Origin: Paucisalibacillus globulus DSM 18846 | GTDB lineage: Bacteria; Bacillota; Bacilli; Bacillales; Amphibacillaceae | Direction of reading: 5' to 3' | Assembly (NCBI RefSeq): GCF_000482485.1 | Contig: NZ_KI519438.1 | Location: forward strand, 147,114 to 211,113 | DNA length: 64,000 nucleotides | Shown here: piece by piece, positions 41,701 through 50,797 of the stretch | Layout: every line of letters begins with the position of its first letter | Numbering within the stretch: position 1 is the stretch's first letter | Position numbers and translations under genes: made by a program | The notes under the pieces: generated by a model | What the model saw: the letters and a program-made list of their open reading frames with translations, nothing else | What the model was told of the DNA's origin: nothing | Database searches by the model: none

Positions 41701-42636
41701 ATGGAACTAAAGAAACGAACAATGCCAAAGGAACTACAAATATTTAATAGTTTAGCACCACGATTGGAGCTGACTAGTCGCGACAAGCAAACACACCATA
41801 GTATAAAAAAAGGATATGAAGGGGAGTTAATGTTCGATCAAATTCTTGACAACCAACTCCAGCGTGAACACCTCATCATCAAAGACCTACTTTTAAACTA
41901 CGATTCAAATACTTTTCAAATTGATACTTTAATTATTTTTCCTTCTATTATCGAATTTTTTGAGGTGAAAAATTTTGAAGGCGAACATCACTATGATAAA
42001 AAAAGAGACAAGTTTTACAAAAACACAGATTTTGAAATTCAAAATCCTGAACATCAAATGTCCCGTGCAGAAACCCTTCTACGCAAGTTATTAAATCAGC
42101 ATGGATATCAAGTAGGACTCCGCGGAACCGTGGTTTTCATCAATCCTGAATTTACACTTTACAATTATACCCCCGATAAACCATTTGTCCTCCCCACCCA
42201 GATCAATCCTTTGATGAGAAAACTCAACCAAATTCCCTCCCGAAAAATCACTAACCAACATAAGTCAATTGGCAATAAACTCCTCTCCCTTCACGAGAAA
42301 GATTACCCAGTTAAAAAGGTGCCAGAATATACATTTAGGGAACTGAAGAAGGGAATAAACTGCTATCATTGCAACTCACTATCAATCTCATTGAGAGGTC
42401 ACTATTGTTACTGTTCAGAATGCGGGGGAAAAGAACTGGTAAAAAGCGCGGTGCTCCGTTCTGTGCAGGATTTTAAACTACTCTTCCAGAAGGAGAAAGT
42501 TACAAAAGCAAAAATTCATGAATGGTGCGGGGGTATGGTGACAGAGCAGAGAATTATGCGAATACTGGCGCAGAATTTTCAAATGTTTAGTAAAAATAGA
42601 TGGGCATATTATGAGCCAAAAACCACTAGTAAATAA
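41701..42636 (+). CDS. NERD-domain protein with zinc ribbon
   Basis: A 311-residue protein. The NERD (nuclease-related) domain covers residues ~38-150: KKGYEGELMFDQIL, FQIDTLIIFPSIIEFFEVKNFEG, with the (D/E)-x-K core. A C-terminal zinc ribbon (CYHCNS ... CYCSECGG, residues ~222-245) and a helical tail follow. NERD proteins resemble Holliday-junction or restriction-type nucleases; the substrate is unknown. It is a single-gene unit beside a repeat array. Confidence 0.85.
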   Translation: MELKKRTMPKELQIFNSLAPRLELTSRDKQTHHSIKKGYEGELMFDQILDNQLQREHLIIKDLLLNYDSNTFQIDTLIIFPSIIEFFEVKNFEGEHHYDKKRDKFYKNTDFEIQNPEHQMSRAETLLRKLLNQHGYQVGLRGTVVFINPEFTLYNYTPDKPFVLPTQINPLMRKLNQIPSRKITNQHKSIGNKLLSLHEKDYPVKKVPEYTFRELKKGINCYHCNSLSISLRGHYCYCSECGGKELVKSAVLRSVQDFKLLFQKEKVTKAKIHEWCGGMVTEQRIMRILAQNFQMFSKNRWAYYEPKTTSK

Positions 42637-42652
42637 GATACTAGTGGTTTTT
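42618..42652 (+). terminator. Rho-independent terminator
   Basis: Arms AAAAACCACTAGTA and TACTAGTGGTTTTT with a 7-nt loop, overlapping the stop codon of the NERD gene. Confidence 0.85.
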
Positions 42653-42665
42653 CTAACTGTAAATA

Positions 42666-42962
42666 TTAATGATGATGTCCGTACTTAGGGTTCGTAATAA
42701 ACATTTCTTCCTGTGGAAAATGGAAGTATTGAATCCATACGCCATCTAAATACTCATTATCTTTTTCTAAAATAACATCAATATCTTTATCGGTTTTTAC
42801 AACCTCATCATTCTCTGTTGGTGTATCTAGTTCGATATCATAATGTGCATGGTCGCCGTGGACATGTGTGACAACTACACGGATCATTTTACCTTTTGCT
42901 TCTTCTGTCTCTAATCTCTTTTTCAAGACTTTTGCTGCATTTCGATTTATTTTACATTGCAT
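42666..42962 (-). CDS. HesB/IscA-like iron-sulfur biosynthesis domain protein without metal Cys
   Basis: A 98-residue protein whose fold pattern (NRNAAKVLKKRLETEEA, IRVVVTHVHGDHAHYDIEL, VVKTDKDIDVILEKDNEYLDGVWIQYF) fits the HesB/Fe-S_biosyn family as in B. subtilis YneR/YqkB. The three Cys that hold the cluster are absent, and the only Cys is residue 3. Several His (HVHGDHAH and a terminal HHH) could bind a metal instead. The assignment is moderate. Confidence 0.6.
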   Translation of the reverse strand: MQCKINRNAAKVLKKRLETEEAKGKMIRVVVTHVHGDHAHYDIELDTPTENDEVVKTDKDIDVILEKDNEYLDGVWIQYFHFPQEEMFITNPKYGHHH

Positions 42963-43112
42963 ATTAGTTAGCTCCTTTAACTTTTTTCATCTTTATTGTT
43001 TCAGTTTTTACCGAAAAAAACAATTTAAACAACCTGACCCAAAAAATCAGATATTCACGGACAATATTTTCATGTATACTAGAAATAGGTATTTTTGAGA
43101 GGGGGAAACGTT

Positions 43113-43781
43113 TTGCCGGTACCTGTCAATCATTCTAAACCAATTCGTACCACAGCAAAAGAAAGCGCATACAAACAAATTTTACATTGGATTATTGATG
43201 GAACCCTATATCCTGGTGAGAAATTAAATGACACAGAGCTAGCTGAAGCTCTGGGAGTGAGTAGAACACCAGTAAGAGAGTCACTACAGCTATTAGAATC
43301 ACAAGGGCTTGTTAAAATGTATCCAGGGAAAGCCACACAAGTAACAGAGGTCGAGAAAGAGTCTATCAAAGATTTACTTCCACCTTTGGCCGTTTTACAA
43401 GCATTATCCGCAGAGCTTGCAATCGATCATATAACAAAAGATGAAATCTCTTCATTGAAAAGTATAAATCAGGAGTTTGCTGAAGCCCTTTATAAAAAGG
43501 ACTTTCATGCTGCCCTCAATATAGATGAACAATTTCATCAACTGATTGTTGATACTGCAAATAATTCTTACATTATTGGTATTGTAGAAAAGCTCCAAGC
43601 ACATGTTAGACGCCTATTTTTTCATAACTCTATAATTCTATCCGAAAGCTCAATAGAAGTTCACGATAATATTATTCACTCTATTGAAATGAGAGATAAA
43701 GAAAAAGCTTCGGCAATAATGAAACAAAACTGGTTAGAAATAAAGAAAGATTTTCAATTACCAAACGAAGTTAACCAATAA
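43113..43781 (+). CDS. GntR-family regulator, FadR/FCD subfamily
   Basis: A 222-residue regulator. Residues ~15-75 form the GntR winged helix (AYKQILHWIIDGTLYPGEKLNDTELAEALGVSRTPVRESLQLLESQGLV). The C-terminal FCD helical domain follows, with the metal-binding pattern D..FH..L and H...H (DEQFHQLI, HVRRLF, HDNIIHSI). Start at TTG 43113, 6 nt after GGGGGA; the TTG at 43095 lies before that site. Target is unknown; it faces the brnQ gene. Confidence 0.85.
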   Translation: MPVPVNHSKPIRTTAKESAYKQILHWIIDGTLYPGEKLNDTELAEALGVSRTPVRESLQLLESQGLVKMYPGKATQVTEVEKESIKDLLPPLAVLQALSAELAIDHITKDEISSLKSINQEFAEALYKKDFHAALNIDEQFHQLIVDTANNSYIIGIVEKLQAHVRRLFFHNSIILSESSIEVHDNIIHSIEMRDKEKASAIMKQNWLEIKKDFQLPNEVNQ

Positions 43782-43817
43782 AAAGGTCGGTTTCCTGTTG
43801 AATAGGAACCGACTTTT
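43781..43817. terminator. Bidirectional terminator
   Basis: Stem GTCGGTTTCCT/AGGAACCGAC with one bulged T, flanked by A- and T-tracts, between the convergent GntR and brnQ genes. Confidence 0.8.
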
Positions 43818-43820
43818 TTA

Positions 43821-45179
43821 TTATACTTCTATAGGCCGTGAAACTTTCTGGAATCGAGCAAAAACTCCTGTTAAAACAATTACTATTAATGCAGGAACAA
43901 GCCATCCTAATCCTTCATTATAAAGTGGTAGTGTGTTTTCATAAAATGTTACAACAGGTTGGAAGAAACCGTAGCCTTCAATATCCAATGATTTGTATAA
44001 TGTTTTTAGTCCATCAATGATACTTATTAAGAATGTAACCGCAATTGTTGCTACATACACAATACGAGAGTGATTAAATAATGATGATAAGAAAGTTAGT
44101 AACATCAACACAATTGCAAGTGGATAAAGAAACATTAATACCGGAACGGAATACGTAATAATATTATCTAGTCCAAAGTTAGCAATAATAAAGGTTATCG
44201 TTGTAAAAAAAGTAACGAGAATTTTATAACTAAACCTTGGTAATAACCGGTGAAAATATTCACCACACGCAACCATAAGACCTATATTTGTTGTTAAACA
44301 AGCTAGGATAATGACAATCCCTAACAATACAGCACCTAATGTACCGAAATAATAATCTGCAGCATTACTTAGAACCGGTCCCCCAGTATCAAAAACACCA
44401 AACGCCTCAACACTCACAGATCCTAAATAGGCAATACCTACATAAATTAATCCTAATAACACAATTGCAATCGTACCTGTTTTTGCAGTAGTAGCTAGAA
44501 TCTCCTTCTTAGAAGTGACCCCAAGTGCACGAATCGCCTTAATGACAATAATACCGAATACGAGCGATGCCAAAGCATCCATTGTGTTATACCCCTCGAT
44601 AAACCCTGTCACAAACGTCTTACCTTGATACGCTTCTAATGGAGCCTGTGCAGCCCCCATCGGTTTAAATACTACCAATGCAAGGAGTATCCCTAATAAT
44701 ACGACAATTCCTGGTGCTAATAGTTTACCGACATTATCTACAATTTTTGCCGGATTTAATGAAAACCAAAGTGAAATAGCAAAGAACAGTATGGTAAAGA
44801 TTAATAGCGCAACTTGAGAAAAATCTTCACCGATATGCGGCGCGAAAGCAATATCGAATGCTACTGCACCTGTTCTTGGAGCCGCAAAAAATGGTCCAAT
44901 TGTAAGATACAGTAATGATGTAAAAAATACTGCGTAAACAGGATGAATTCTACTAGAAAGGTCTTGCAAATCTTTACTTCCTGAGAACCCCATTGCAAAA
45001 ACTCCCAAAAACGGCAATCCCACCCCTGTAATTAAAAATCCAAAAACTGCCGGCCATAAGTTAGTACCCGCAGCTTGTCCGAGTTGCGCTGGAAAAATTA
45101 AGTTTCCCGCTCCAAAAAATAATGCAAATAACATGACGCCAATGGCTAATTGCGATGAAATTGATAGTTTTCCGTTCAT
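43821..45179 (-). CDS. brnQ: BrnQ branched-chain amino acid:cation symporter
   Basis: A 452-residue LIVCS-family carrier with 12 helices. Family motifs: LFALFFGAGNLIFPAQLGQAAG at the N-terminus, HPVYAVFFTSLLYLTIGPFFAAPRTGAVAFDIA and EGYNTMDALASLVFG. It imports Leu, Ile and Val with Na+ or H+. A CodY-like box upstream suggests repression when branched-chain amino acids are plentiful. Ends against a shared terminator. Confidence 0.95.
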   Translation of the reverse strand: MNGKLSISSQLAIGVMLFALFFGAGNLIFPAQLGQAAGTNLWPAVFGFLITGVGLPFLGVFAMGFSGSKDLQDLSSRIHPVYAVFFTSLLYLTIGPFFAAPRTGAVAFDIAFAPHIGEDFSQVALLIFTILFFAISLWFSLNPAKIVDNVGKLLAPGIVVLLGILLALVVFKPMGAAQAPLEAYQGKTFVTGFIEGYNTMDALASLVFGIIVIKAIRALGVTSKKEILATTAKTGTIAIVLLGLIYVGIAYLGSVSVEAFGVFDTGGPVLSNAADYYFGTLGAVLLGIVIILACLTTNIGLMVACGEYFHRLLPRFSYKILVTFFTTITFIIANFGLDNIITYSVPVLMFLYPLAIVLMLLTFLSSLFNHSRIVYVATIAVTFLISIIDGLKTLYKSLDIEGYGFFQPVVTFYENTLPLYNEGLGWLVPALIVIVLTGVFARFQKVSRPIEV

Positions 45180-45213
45180 ATATTTCTCCCCTTGATGTAA
45201 TTATCTTATTCAA

Positions 45214-45228
45214 AATTATCTGAAAACG
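45214..45228 (-). promoter_or_regulatory. CodY-like box upstream of brnQ
   Basis: AATTATCTGAAAACG (45214-45228) matches the CodY consensus AATTTTCWGAAAATT at 12 of 15 positions. It lies 35-49 nt upstream of the brnQ start codon. Beyond it, 45230-45396 holds nothing that I can identify. Confidence 0.5.
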
Positions 45229-45396
45229 TGATATGCAATATATTACTGAATATGTGAATCATCATACTACGTATTTTATCAAAATGCAATAGGTTTTGGA
45301 TGAGTTTTTAGATTATTTATAAAAATAACTCTATATTATAGGATTCTGTATATGTTGTTTTACCACTATCATTCCAAAGACTTATAAAAATAGAAT

Positions 45397-45428
45397 CCCC
45401 AAAGTTATCTCGATAGCTAACTTTGGGG
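45397..45428 (-). terminator. Hairpin terminator downstream of the EcsC gene
   Basis: Perfect 11-bp arms CCCCAAAGTTA/TAACTTTGGGG with a 10-nt loop. The minus-strand side has a T-rich tail (ATTCTATTTTTAT), so it should stop transcripts from the ecsC-like gene. Confidence 0.65.
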
Positions 45429-45495
45429 TGTTTCCGATCAACAATTTCTATCCGTTATTCTAATTGCTCAGACGTTGTTCCCTCTTTAACCTAAT

Positions 45496-46221
45496 CTAAT
45501 AATCGGCAGGTGGTGTTTTCAAAGTCCTAAATCGGTACGCATTCATTGCCGTTTCTCCTAACTGATCAAGCAGATTATAATTAGCATAAGCACCAACAAC
45601 CGCGCCAATCCCCGGTAGTAATTGAAGCATTTTTACAAAATCAATATAATCGCGATATTCCTGTTGAAACACTCGCCAGTCCATATCAATAAGCTTCTCC
45701 TTTTGTTCTTCCCAGTTTTCGATAATGAACAATGTTTCTCGCTGCTTGTCATCACTTGAAAAGGCTAGCTGGAAAATATGAAGGATAAATAGACGTTCCT
45801 CATATTCCTTCGTATCAAATCCATAAATAGCTGCCGCTTCAAATAGATACTTCATTTTTATTGAAAGCAATAATGGGAAATCCGCAAGACCTAAAAATAT
45901 TCCTCCTGCTCCCGTACCTGCACCTTCCACTGTCGCAGTTCTTCGATAAGTAGACAATTTTTCTTTTGCTAACTCATCCCGGTCATATAAACTCATTTCT
46001 GTTGGCACTACCTTTTTCGTTGTTATATTCGAACCAACTAATGTTGCTTTTACCATATGTTTAATACTGTCGGTAATAATTTGGTGTGCCTTTTCAGGAA
46101 TCATTCCATTTATTTTATTTTGAGCCTTTTTTGCAAATCGGTTTACCATACCAGATGGCTTCATCATTTTTGCACGCCACACCTGGAGCTCATCATATAT
46201 TTTTAATTGGTAATCGTTCAT
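45496..46221 (-). CDS. EcsC-family protein
   Basis: A 241-residue EcsC-domain protein: VEGAGTGAGGIFLGLADFPLLLSIKMKYLFEAAAIYGFDT, then FSSDDKQRETLF and a terminal LPGIGAVVGAYANYNLLDQL, where Gly-rich hydrophobic segments suggest membrane insertion. In B. subtilis EcsC is encoded with the EcsAB ABC transporter, but paralogues stand alone as here. Function is unknown. ATG at 46221 follows AAGGAAG; GTG at 46224 also possible. Confidence 0.85.
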   Translation of the reverse strand: MNDYQLKIYDELQVWRAKMMKPSGMVNRFAKKAQNKINGMIPEKAHQIITDSIKHMVKATLVGSNITTKKVVPTEMSLYDRDELAKEKLSTYRRTATVEGAGTGAGGIFLGLADFPLLLSIKMKYLFEAAAIYGFDTKEYEERLFILHIFQLAFSSDDKQRETLFIIENWEEQKEKLIDMDWRVFQQEYRDYIDFVKMLQLLPGIGAVVGAYANYNLLDQLGETAMNAYRFRTLKTPPADY

Positions 46222-46373
46222 CACTATCTTCCTTTATAAGTTTATATTATAGTTTTCATACGCTATTATTTATCGTTAAGTTTCATTTAAATATTGTTAA
46301 TTTCAACCAATTAAAACACCCAAAATTACAATTACCATATATAATTGAGGTTATATTAAGAAAGGATGTTTAC

Positions 46374-47588
46374 ATGATGGTATCGGCAAGAAACAGAGTT
46401 GTTGGGATAGCAATAATTACTGCAATCGCGGTTATGGGCGACTCCATGTTATTAATTGTTCTTCCAATTTACTGGGAAGAATTCGGATTAACTGCCCTAT
46501 GGCAAATTGGTCTTCTCCTTTCTATAAACCGATTTATTCGTTTACCAATCAATCCGCTGGTTGGGTTATTTTATCAACGGTTCCAATTAAGGACTGGTGT
46601 TTTCATCGCAATAATTTTAGCTATTTTCACTACATTTTCTTACGGACTTTTTCAGTCATTTTGGCTTTTATTTTTGATGCGTGCCTTATGGGGTGTAGCG
46701 TGGTCTCTTCTTCGTCTTGGAGGATTATTAACGGTTACTGATGTAACAAATGATAATAATCGAGGGCAATATGTCGGTATGTATAACGGATTATGGGGAT
46801 TAGGTGGTTTAACCGGAATGCTAGCAGGTGGTTTACTCGTTGACCAAACATCCATCTTTTTTGTCACGTCTTTATTTGCTTTGATAGGATTATTAGTTGT
46901 TCCTACCATTTGGTTTCTGGTTCCAGTAACAAAGGGAGCAAAAAAGGAAGAGAATAGCACACCTACTATAACAAAATGGTTCTCTCCTTATATAGTAATG
47001 GTTTTAATTACTGGTACTGCAATGGGACTTGTAATTTTTGGTCTATTTGCATCCACAGTGAGTTCGTTAATCGAGCGGAGTTACGTAAATGAATGGACCA
47101 TTGCACAAATAACCATTGGTGCAGCAACTATCGCTGGAATTATTCAAGCAATTCGCTGGGGGTGGGAACCATTTCTTGCTCCATTAATCGGAAAGATGAT
47201 AGATTCATCTAAGTCTGTACTCAACATATTATTGATTCCATTGTTTGGTGGGGGGATTACTTTCATTATCTTAGGTAATATACAATCGATGATTTTACTT
47301 ATCATTACACTGTTGATGTTCCAGCTAATTTCAACTATTTTTGTAACAACGACAGATACGTTAGCAACAACAGCGGCATCCCAATCCAATCGCGTGAAAG
47401 TCATGACAGCTCATACGGTAGTTGTCGATGTTGGAGCTGCACTTGGGCCACTCGTATCCTTTTTGATAATTGAGTTTCACAGTTTAACAATCGTATATTA
47501 CATAGCAGGATGCCTGCTGTTCTTATTAGGATTTGCTTGGGTAGCGTTTAATAAAAGCGATATGTGGACTAGTCCCTCATCCCAGTAA
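46374..47588 (+). CDS. MFS transporter
   Basis: A 404-residue major facilitator protein with 12 helices, starting at the ATG at 46374 (AAAGGATG upstream); the longer ORF from 46086 is a shadow of the ecsC-like gene. The motif-A loop INRFIRLPINPLVGLFYQRF lies between helices 2 and 3, and ALWGVAWSLLRLGGLL lies in helix 4. The drug-efflux (DHA1) type is the best fit. Substrate unknown. Faces a BmrA-like ABC gene across a terminator. Confidence 0.85.
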   Translation: MMVSARNRVVGIAIITAIAVMGDSMLLIVLPIYWEEFGLTALWQIGLLLSINRFIRLPINPLVGLFYQRFQLRTGVFIAIILAIFTTFSYGLFQSFWLLFLMRALWGVAWSLLRLGGLLTVTDVTNDNNRGQYVGMYNGLWGLGGLTGMLAGGLLVDQTSIFFVTSLFALIGLLVVPTIWFLVPVTKGAKKEENSTPTITKWFSPYIVMVLITGTAMGLVIFGLFASTVSSLIERSYVNEWTIAQITIGAATIAGIIQAIRWGWEPFLAPLIGKMIDSSKSVLNILLIPLFGGGITFIILGNIQSMILLIITLLMFQLISTIFVTTTDTLATTAASQSNRVKVMTAHTVVVDVGAALGPLVSFLIIEFHSLTIVYYIAGCLLFLLGFAWVAFNKSDMWTSPSSQ

Positions 47589-47601
47589 GTTGTAAGGTAA
47601 A

Positions 47602-47645
47602 AAGAAACATCCAAAATATATGTTCATATACGTTGGATGTTTCTT
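47602..47645. terminator. Bidirectional terminator
   Basis: Perfect 13-bp arms AAGAAACATCCAA/TTGGATGTTTCTT around an 18-nt loop between convergent exporter genes. Confidence 0.8.
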
Positions 47646-47646
47646 C

Positions 47647-49377
47647 TTATGTTAATTGCTGTTCGGCAAACTCCCGATACAAATCATGTGTTTCAATTAA
47701 TTCTTGATGTGTTCCAGTACCTGTTACTTTTCCTTTTTCAATAAAAATAATTTTATCCGCATCAACAATTGTGGATAATCTGTGGGCAATGACAAAGGTT
47801 GTTCGTCCTTCCATTAATCTAGAAAGTGCCTCTTGAACAATTCCTTCTGATTGGCTATCTAAGCTCGCTGTAGCTTCATCCATCATTAGAATTTTTGGAT
47901 CTCTCAAGAATGCTCGAGCAATATTGATGCGTTGTCTTTGACCTCCAGACAGTTTTACACCACGCTCACCGACTTCTGTATCTAATCCATTCTCAAAACC
48001 TCTTATAAATTCATCTGCATAGGCCATCTTTGCAACATCCCATAACCGTTCATCAGGTATGTTTTCAGCATCCTCTAGACCATACATTAAATTTTCACGT
48101 ATAGTCCCAGCCATCATCGCACTTTCTTGAGATACATATCCAATTTGACTACGCCAAGACTTTAGGCTTATTTCCCGTATGGAGGTATTTCCAACTTTTA
48201 TCTCTCCCCCTGTAGGTTCATAATATCGCTCTATCAAGGAGAATAAAGTTGTTTTCCCTCCACCACTTGGCCCCGCAAAAGCAATCATTTCACCAGGACT
48301 AGCACTGAATGTTATATTCTCAAGAACCGGTTCCGCTTCATCATAGGCAAAAGATACATTCGAAACATAAAGGGCCTCGTTTGTAATATCCTTATCAATA
48401 CCATCTTGCCCAGCTTCCTCCGGGATTTCCAAAATATCAATAATACGCTCCGTAGCACCTTTTGCCTTCTGTAGCTGAGTAAAGAACATCGCAAATGATG
48501 TGATTGGAAATATGATTTGGAAAAGGTAAAGTAAAAATGCTACTAATGAACCTGTTGTCATCGTTCCGTCTGCAACCCGAATCCCGCCATATCCAATAAT
48601 GACAACAATTACTAACATCATCACCGTATAGATAAGTGGGCCAATAAGTGCAAAGATACGTGCTTCCTTTAGTCCAAAACCTAATAGTTTCTTTACACCA
48701 GACATTCCTTTTTCTTTTTCAACGGATTCTGCCGTAGAAGCTTTCATTAAACGAATTTCGCTTAGCGTTTGTTGAATACTACCAGAAAATGTAGCTGTCT
48801 CATCCTGCAGGCTCCGGGATACTTTTGCCATTTTACTACCGAGAGGAATCATAATTACCATGGTAACTGGTACAGCAATAAGCATCATTAACGTCATTTT
48901 CCAATCCATGATTAAAAGGATAATAACAGAACCAATAATTGAAATTACTCCACCAATAAATTGTGGAAAATGCTGTGAAATTAAATCCTTCACGATACCT
49001 GTATCATTTACGACACGACTTACGGATTCTCCACTTGCCTGTTTATCAAAATAACTTACAGGTAGGCGTATCAACTTCAACCACATTTGATCACGTAGCC
49101 TTGCAACAATTTTTTGCCCAACTGCTGCTAGTAAATAGGTGGATACTCCATCGAGAACAGCCTGTAGGATAAAGACTACACCGATGACAATAATGAGTCC
49201 GACACTTAATGATGCTAATGAAAAGCCATCCACTAGTTCTCTTGTTAAAAGTGGGATGGTCAAACCAACAAGTGTAGTGATGATACTACCAATTAACCCC
49301 ATCGTCAGTGCAAGCTTCGGGATATTGGTTGATACTATTAAGGATATAAAGGGACCTAGTCCATTTTTATCTTTCAT
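47647..49377 (-). CDS. ABC half-transporter, multidrug exporter (BmrA-like)
   Basis: A 576-residue fused membrane and ATPase protein. Six helices lie in residues ~18-310, with the coupling segment LIRLPVSYFDKQASGESVSRVVND. The nucleotide-binding domain has Walker A GPSGGGKTT near 373, signature LSGGQRQRINIAR near 475, Walker B ILMMDEATASLD and the His of IAHRLST. It should work as a homodimer in the cytoplasmic membrane. Length and motifs are like B. subtilis BmrA (YvcC). Substrate not determined. Confidence 0.9.
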   Translation of the reverse strand: MKDKNGLGPFISLIVSTNIPKLALTMGLIGSIITTLVGLTIPLLTRELVDGFSLASLSVGLIIVIGVVFILQAVLDGVSTYLLAAVGQKIVARLRDQMWLKLIRLPVSYFDKQASGESVSRVVNDTGIVKDLISQHFPQFIGGVISIIGSVIILLIMDWKMTLMMLIAVPVTMVIMIPLGSKMAKVSRSLQDETATFSGSIQQTLSEIRLMKASTAESVEKEKGMSGVKKLLGFGLKEARIFALIGPLIYTVMMLVIVVIIGYGGIRVADGTMTTGSLVAFLLYLFQIIFPITSFAMFFTQLQKAKGATERIIDILEIPEEAGQDGIDKDITNEALYVSNVSFAYDEAEPVLENITFSASPGEMIAFAGPSGGGKTTLFSLIERYYEPTGGEIKVGNTSIREISLKSWRSQIGYVSQESAMMAGTIRENLMYGLEDAENIPDERLWDVAKMAYADEFIRGFENGLDTEVGERGVKLSGGQRQRINIARAFLRDPKILMMDEATASLDSQSEGIVQEALSRLMEGRTTFVIAHRLSTIVDADKIIFIEKGKVTGTGTHQELIETHDLYREFAEQQLT

Positions 49378-49421
49378 ATTTTTTTCTCCAATCGTAATAT
49401 GTTAATTTTTTGCTTAACTAT

Positions 49422-49462
49422 TAATAACCTCAGGTCCCTACTATTCGAACCTAAGGTTATTA
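49422..49462. other. 14-bp inverted repeat between the ABC exporter and yfkAB
   Basis: Arms TAATAACCTCAGGT (49422-49435) and ACCTAAGGTTATTA (49449-49462) have one mismatch and a 13-nt loop. It lies 34 nt after the yfkAB stop and 45 nt before the ABC exporter start. Without a T-run it could be a weak terminator or an operator for the exporter. Confidence 0.5.
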
Positions 49463-49495
49463 TACATTTAACTATTTTAACTTGAAAGATTAGTT

Positions 49496-50620
49496 CTATA
49501 AACTAATCTTAGCCTTCCTATTTTGAAAATCTATATCCTTATAATACGCATTCTTTACTAACAAGTTGGGACCTAAACATTTAACAGCAGGACAATGACA
49601 ATTTAAACTTTTTGCCGTCTGCGTTTCCAACCAACGACTATATGCTTCCGGTAGCGTTGTATCTTGAATATTACCTAATGATGGCTCTTCATCACCAAAA
49701 TCGGTTACTATTATGTCGCCGGTAAAGATATTGACGTTAAGACGTGACCTTCCATCCGGATCATTTCGAAGTGTAACATTTTTTTCCTTATAAAGTCGTT
49801 GTAGTAACGCTAATTCATCTGGAGAAGAACTACATGCATAAAATGGTAAGGTTCCAAACAACATCCACATATCTTGATTACGATGATCTAGTAACCTAGT
49901 AATCCCCTTCCGTATCTCTTCTAAACTGAGCGTTTCTAAATTACTTGCGAAGTCTACTGGATACATTGGGTGGACCTCATGACGTGCACAGCCCATTTCA
50001 TTGATATGGTCATGAATCTTTTCTAAATATGGATAGGTCTGTTTATTCAGCATGGTCTCAGCGGATACCATTACACCCTTTTTAGATAGAGCCTGTGCAT
50101 TTTCTACCATTCTTGTAAAATATTTTTTACGATTTTCTTCTGAAGGCTTCCGGTCCATATGTGCAAATCCTGTTTCTGCAAATTCTTCTTCCGTACCCCA
50201 ATTATGCGAGATATGTAAGACATCTAAATAAGGAATAATTTCCTCATACCGTTCATATGGCAATGTTAAATTAGAGTTAATTTGTGTACGAACTCCACGT
50301 TCATGTGCGTACTTTAGTAATGGAACAACATAGTTACGAACAGACTTTTTATTCATCATTGGTTCGCCGCCAGTAATACTCATCGTCCTTAATTGGGGTA
50401 TTTCCTCTAGCCTTTGAATCAACAGATCCGTTGGTAATGCATCTGGGTCCTTTTGCTGTAGCATATAGCCTACTGCACAGTGCGCACAGCGCATATTACA
50501 CATATATGTTGTCGTAAATTCTACATTGGAAAGAGTCATTTTGCCATGCTCTTTCACGTCCATATACGCTTCCCATGGATCATATAGCGGTGTTAGAGGT
50601 TGTAATTCATTTGTTTTCAT
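49496..50620 (-). CDS. yfkAB: YfkAB radical SAM protein with CxCxxxxC motif
   Basis: A 374-residue radical SAM protein. The iron-sulfur-binding CNMRCAHC (CxxxCxxC) is at residues ~41-48, SITGGEP is the SAM-binding GGE motif, and the C-terminal NCHCPAVKCLGPN gives the family CxCxxxxC motif, probably for an auxiliary cluster. It equals the fused YfkA-YfkB of Bacillus. The substrate is unknown; radical methylation or peptide maturation is possible. Stands alone with no precursor peptide visible next to it. Confidence 0.92.
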   Translation of the reverse strand: MKTNELQPLTPLYDPWEAYMDVKEHGKMTLSNVEFTTTYMCNMRCAHCAVGYMLQQKDPDALPTDLLIQRLEEIPQLRTMSITGGEPMMNKKSVRNYVVPLLKYAHERGVRTQINSNLTLPYERYEEIIPYLDVLHISHNWGTEEEFAETGFAHMDRKPSEENRKKYFTRMVENAQALSKKGVMVSAETMLNKQTYPYLEKIHDHINEMGCARHEVHPMYPVDFASNLETLSLEEIRKGITRLLDHRNQDMWMLFGTLPFYACSSSPDELALLQRLYKEKNVTLRNDPDGRSRLNVNIFTGDIIVTDFGDEEPSLGNIQDTTLPEAYSRWLETQTAKSLNCHCPAVKCLGPNLLVKNAYYKDIDFQNRKAKISL

Positions 50621-50797
50621 TAGAAACTCCTTTCGCTGTTCTTCTAAGATTCTAAAATCCTTCGAAAAGTTTCGTATTGGTTCATTATATATGAAGGGCG
50701 CTTCTATTATTCTAGCATTATTTTTTACCGTTGACTCTCCATAACTGATTATGATTTACCATAAAATCATTAGGATAAAATAACACGTTCTATATTA

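Noticed and set aside
46086-46373. N-terminal extension of the MFS transporter
   Set aside because: It is the antisense of the EcsC gene start and lacks a ribosome site. AAAGGATG and ATG at 46374 fit well.
50751-50770. ATGATTT/AAATCAT palindrome after the ABC permease gene as a terminator
   Set aside because: A/T-only stem and no T-run; chance occurrence is likely at this base composition.
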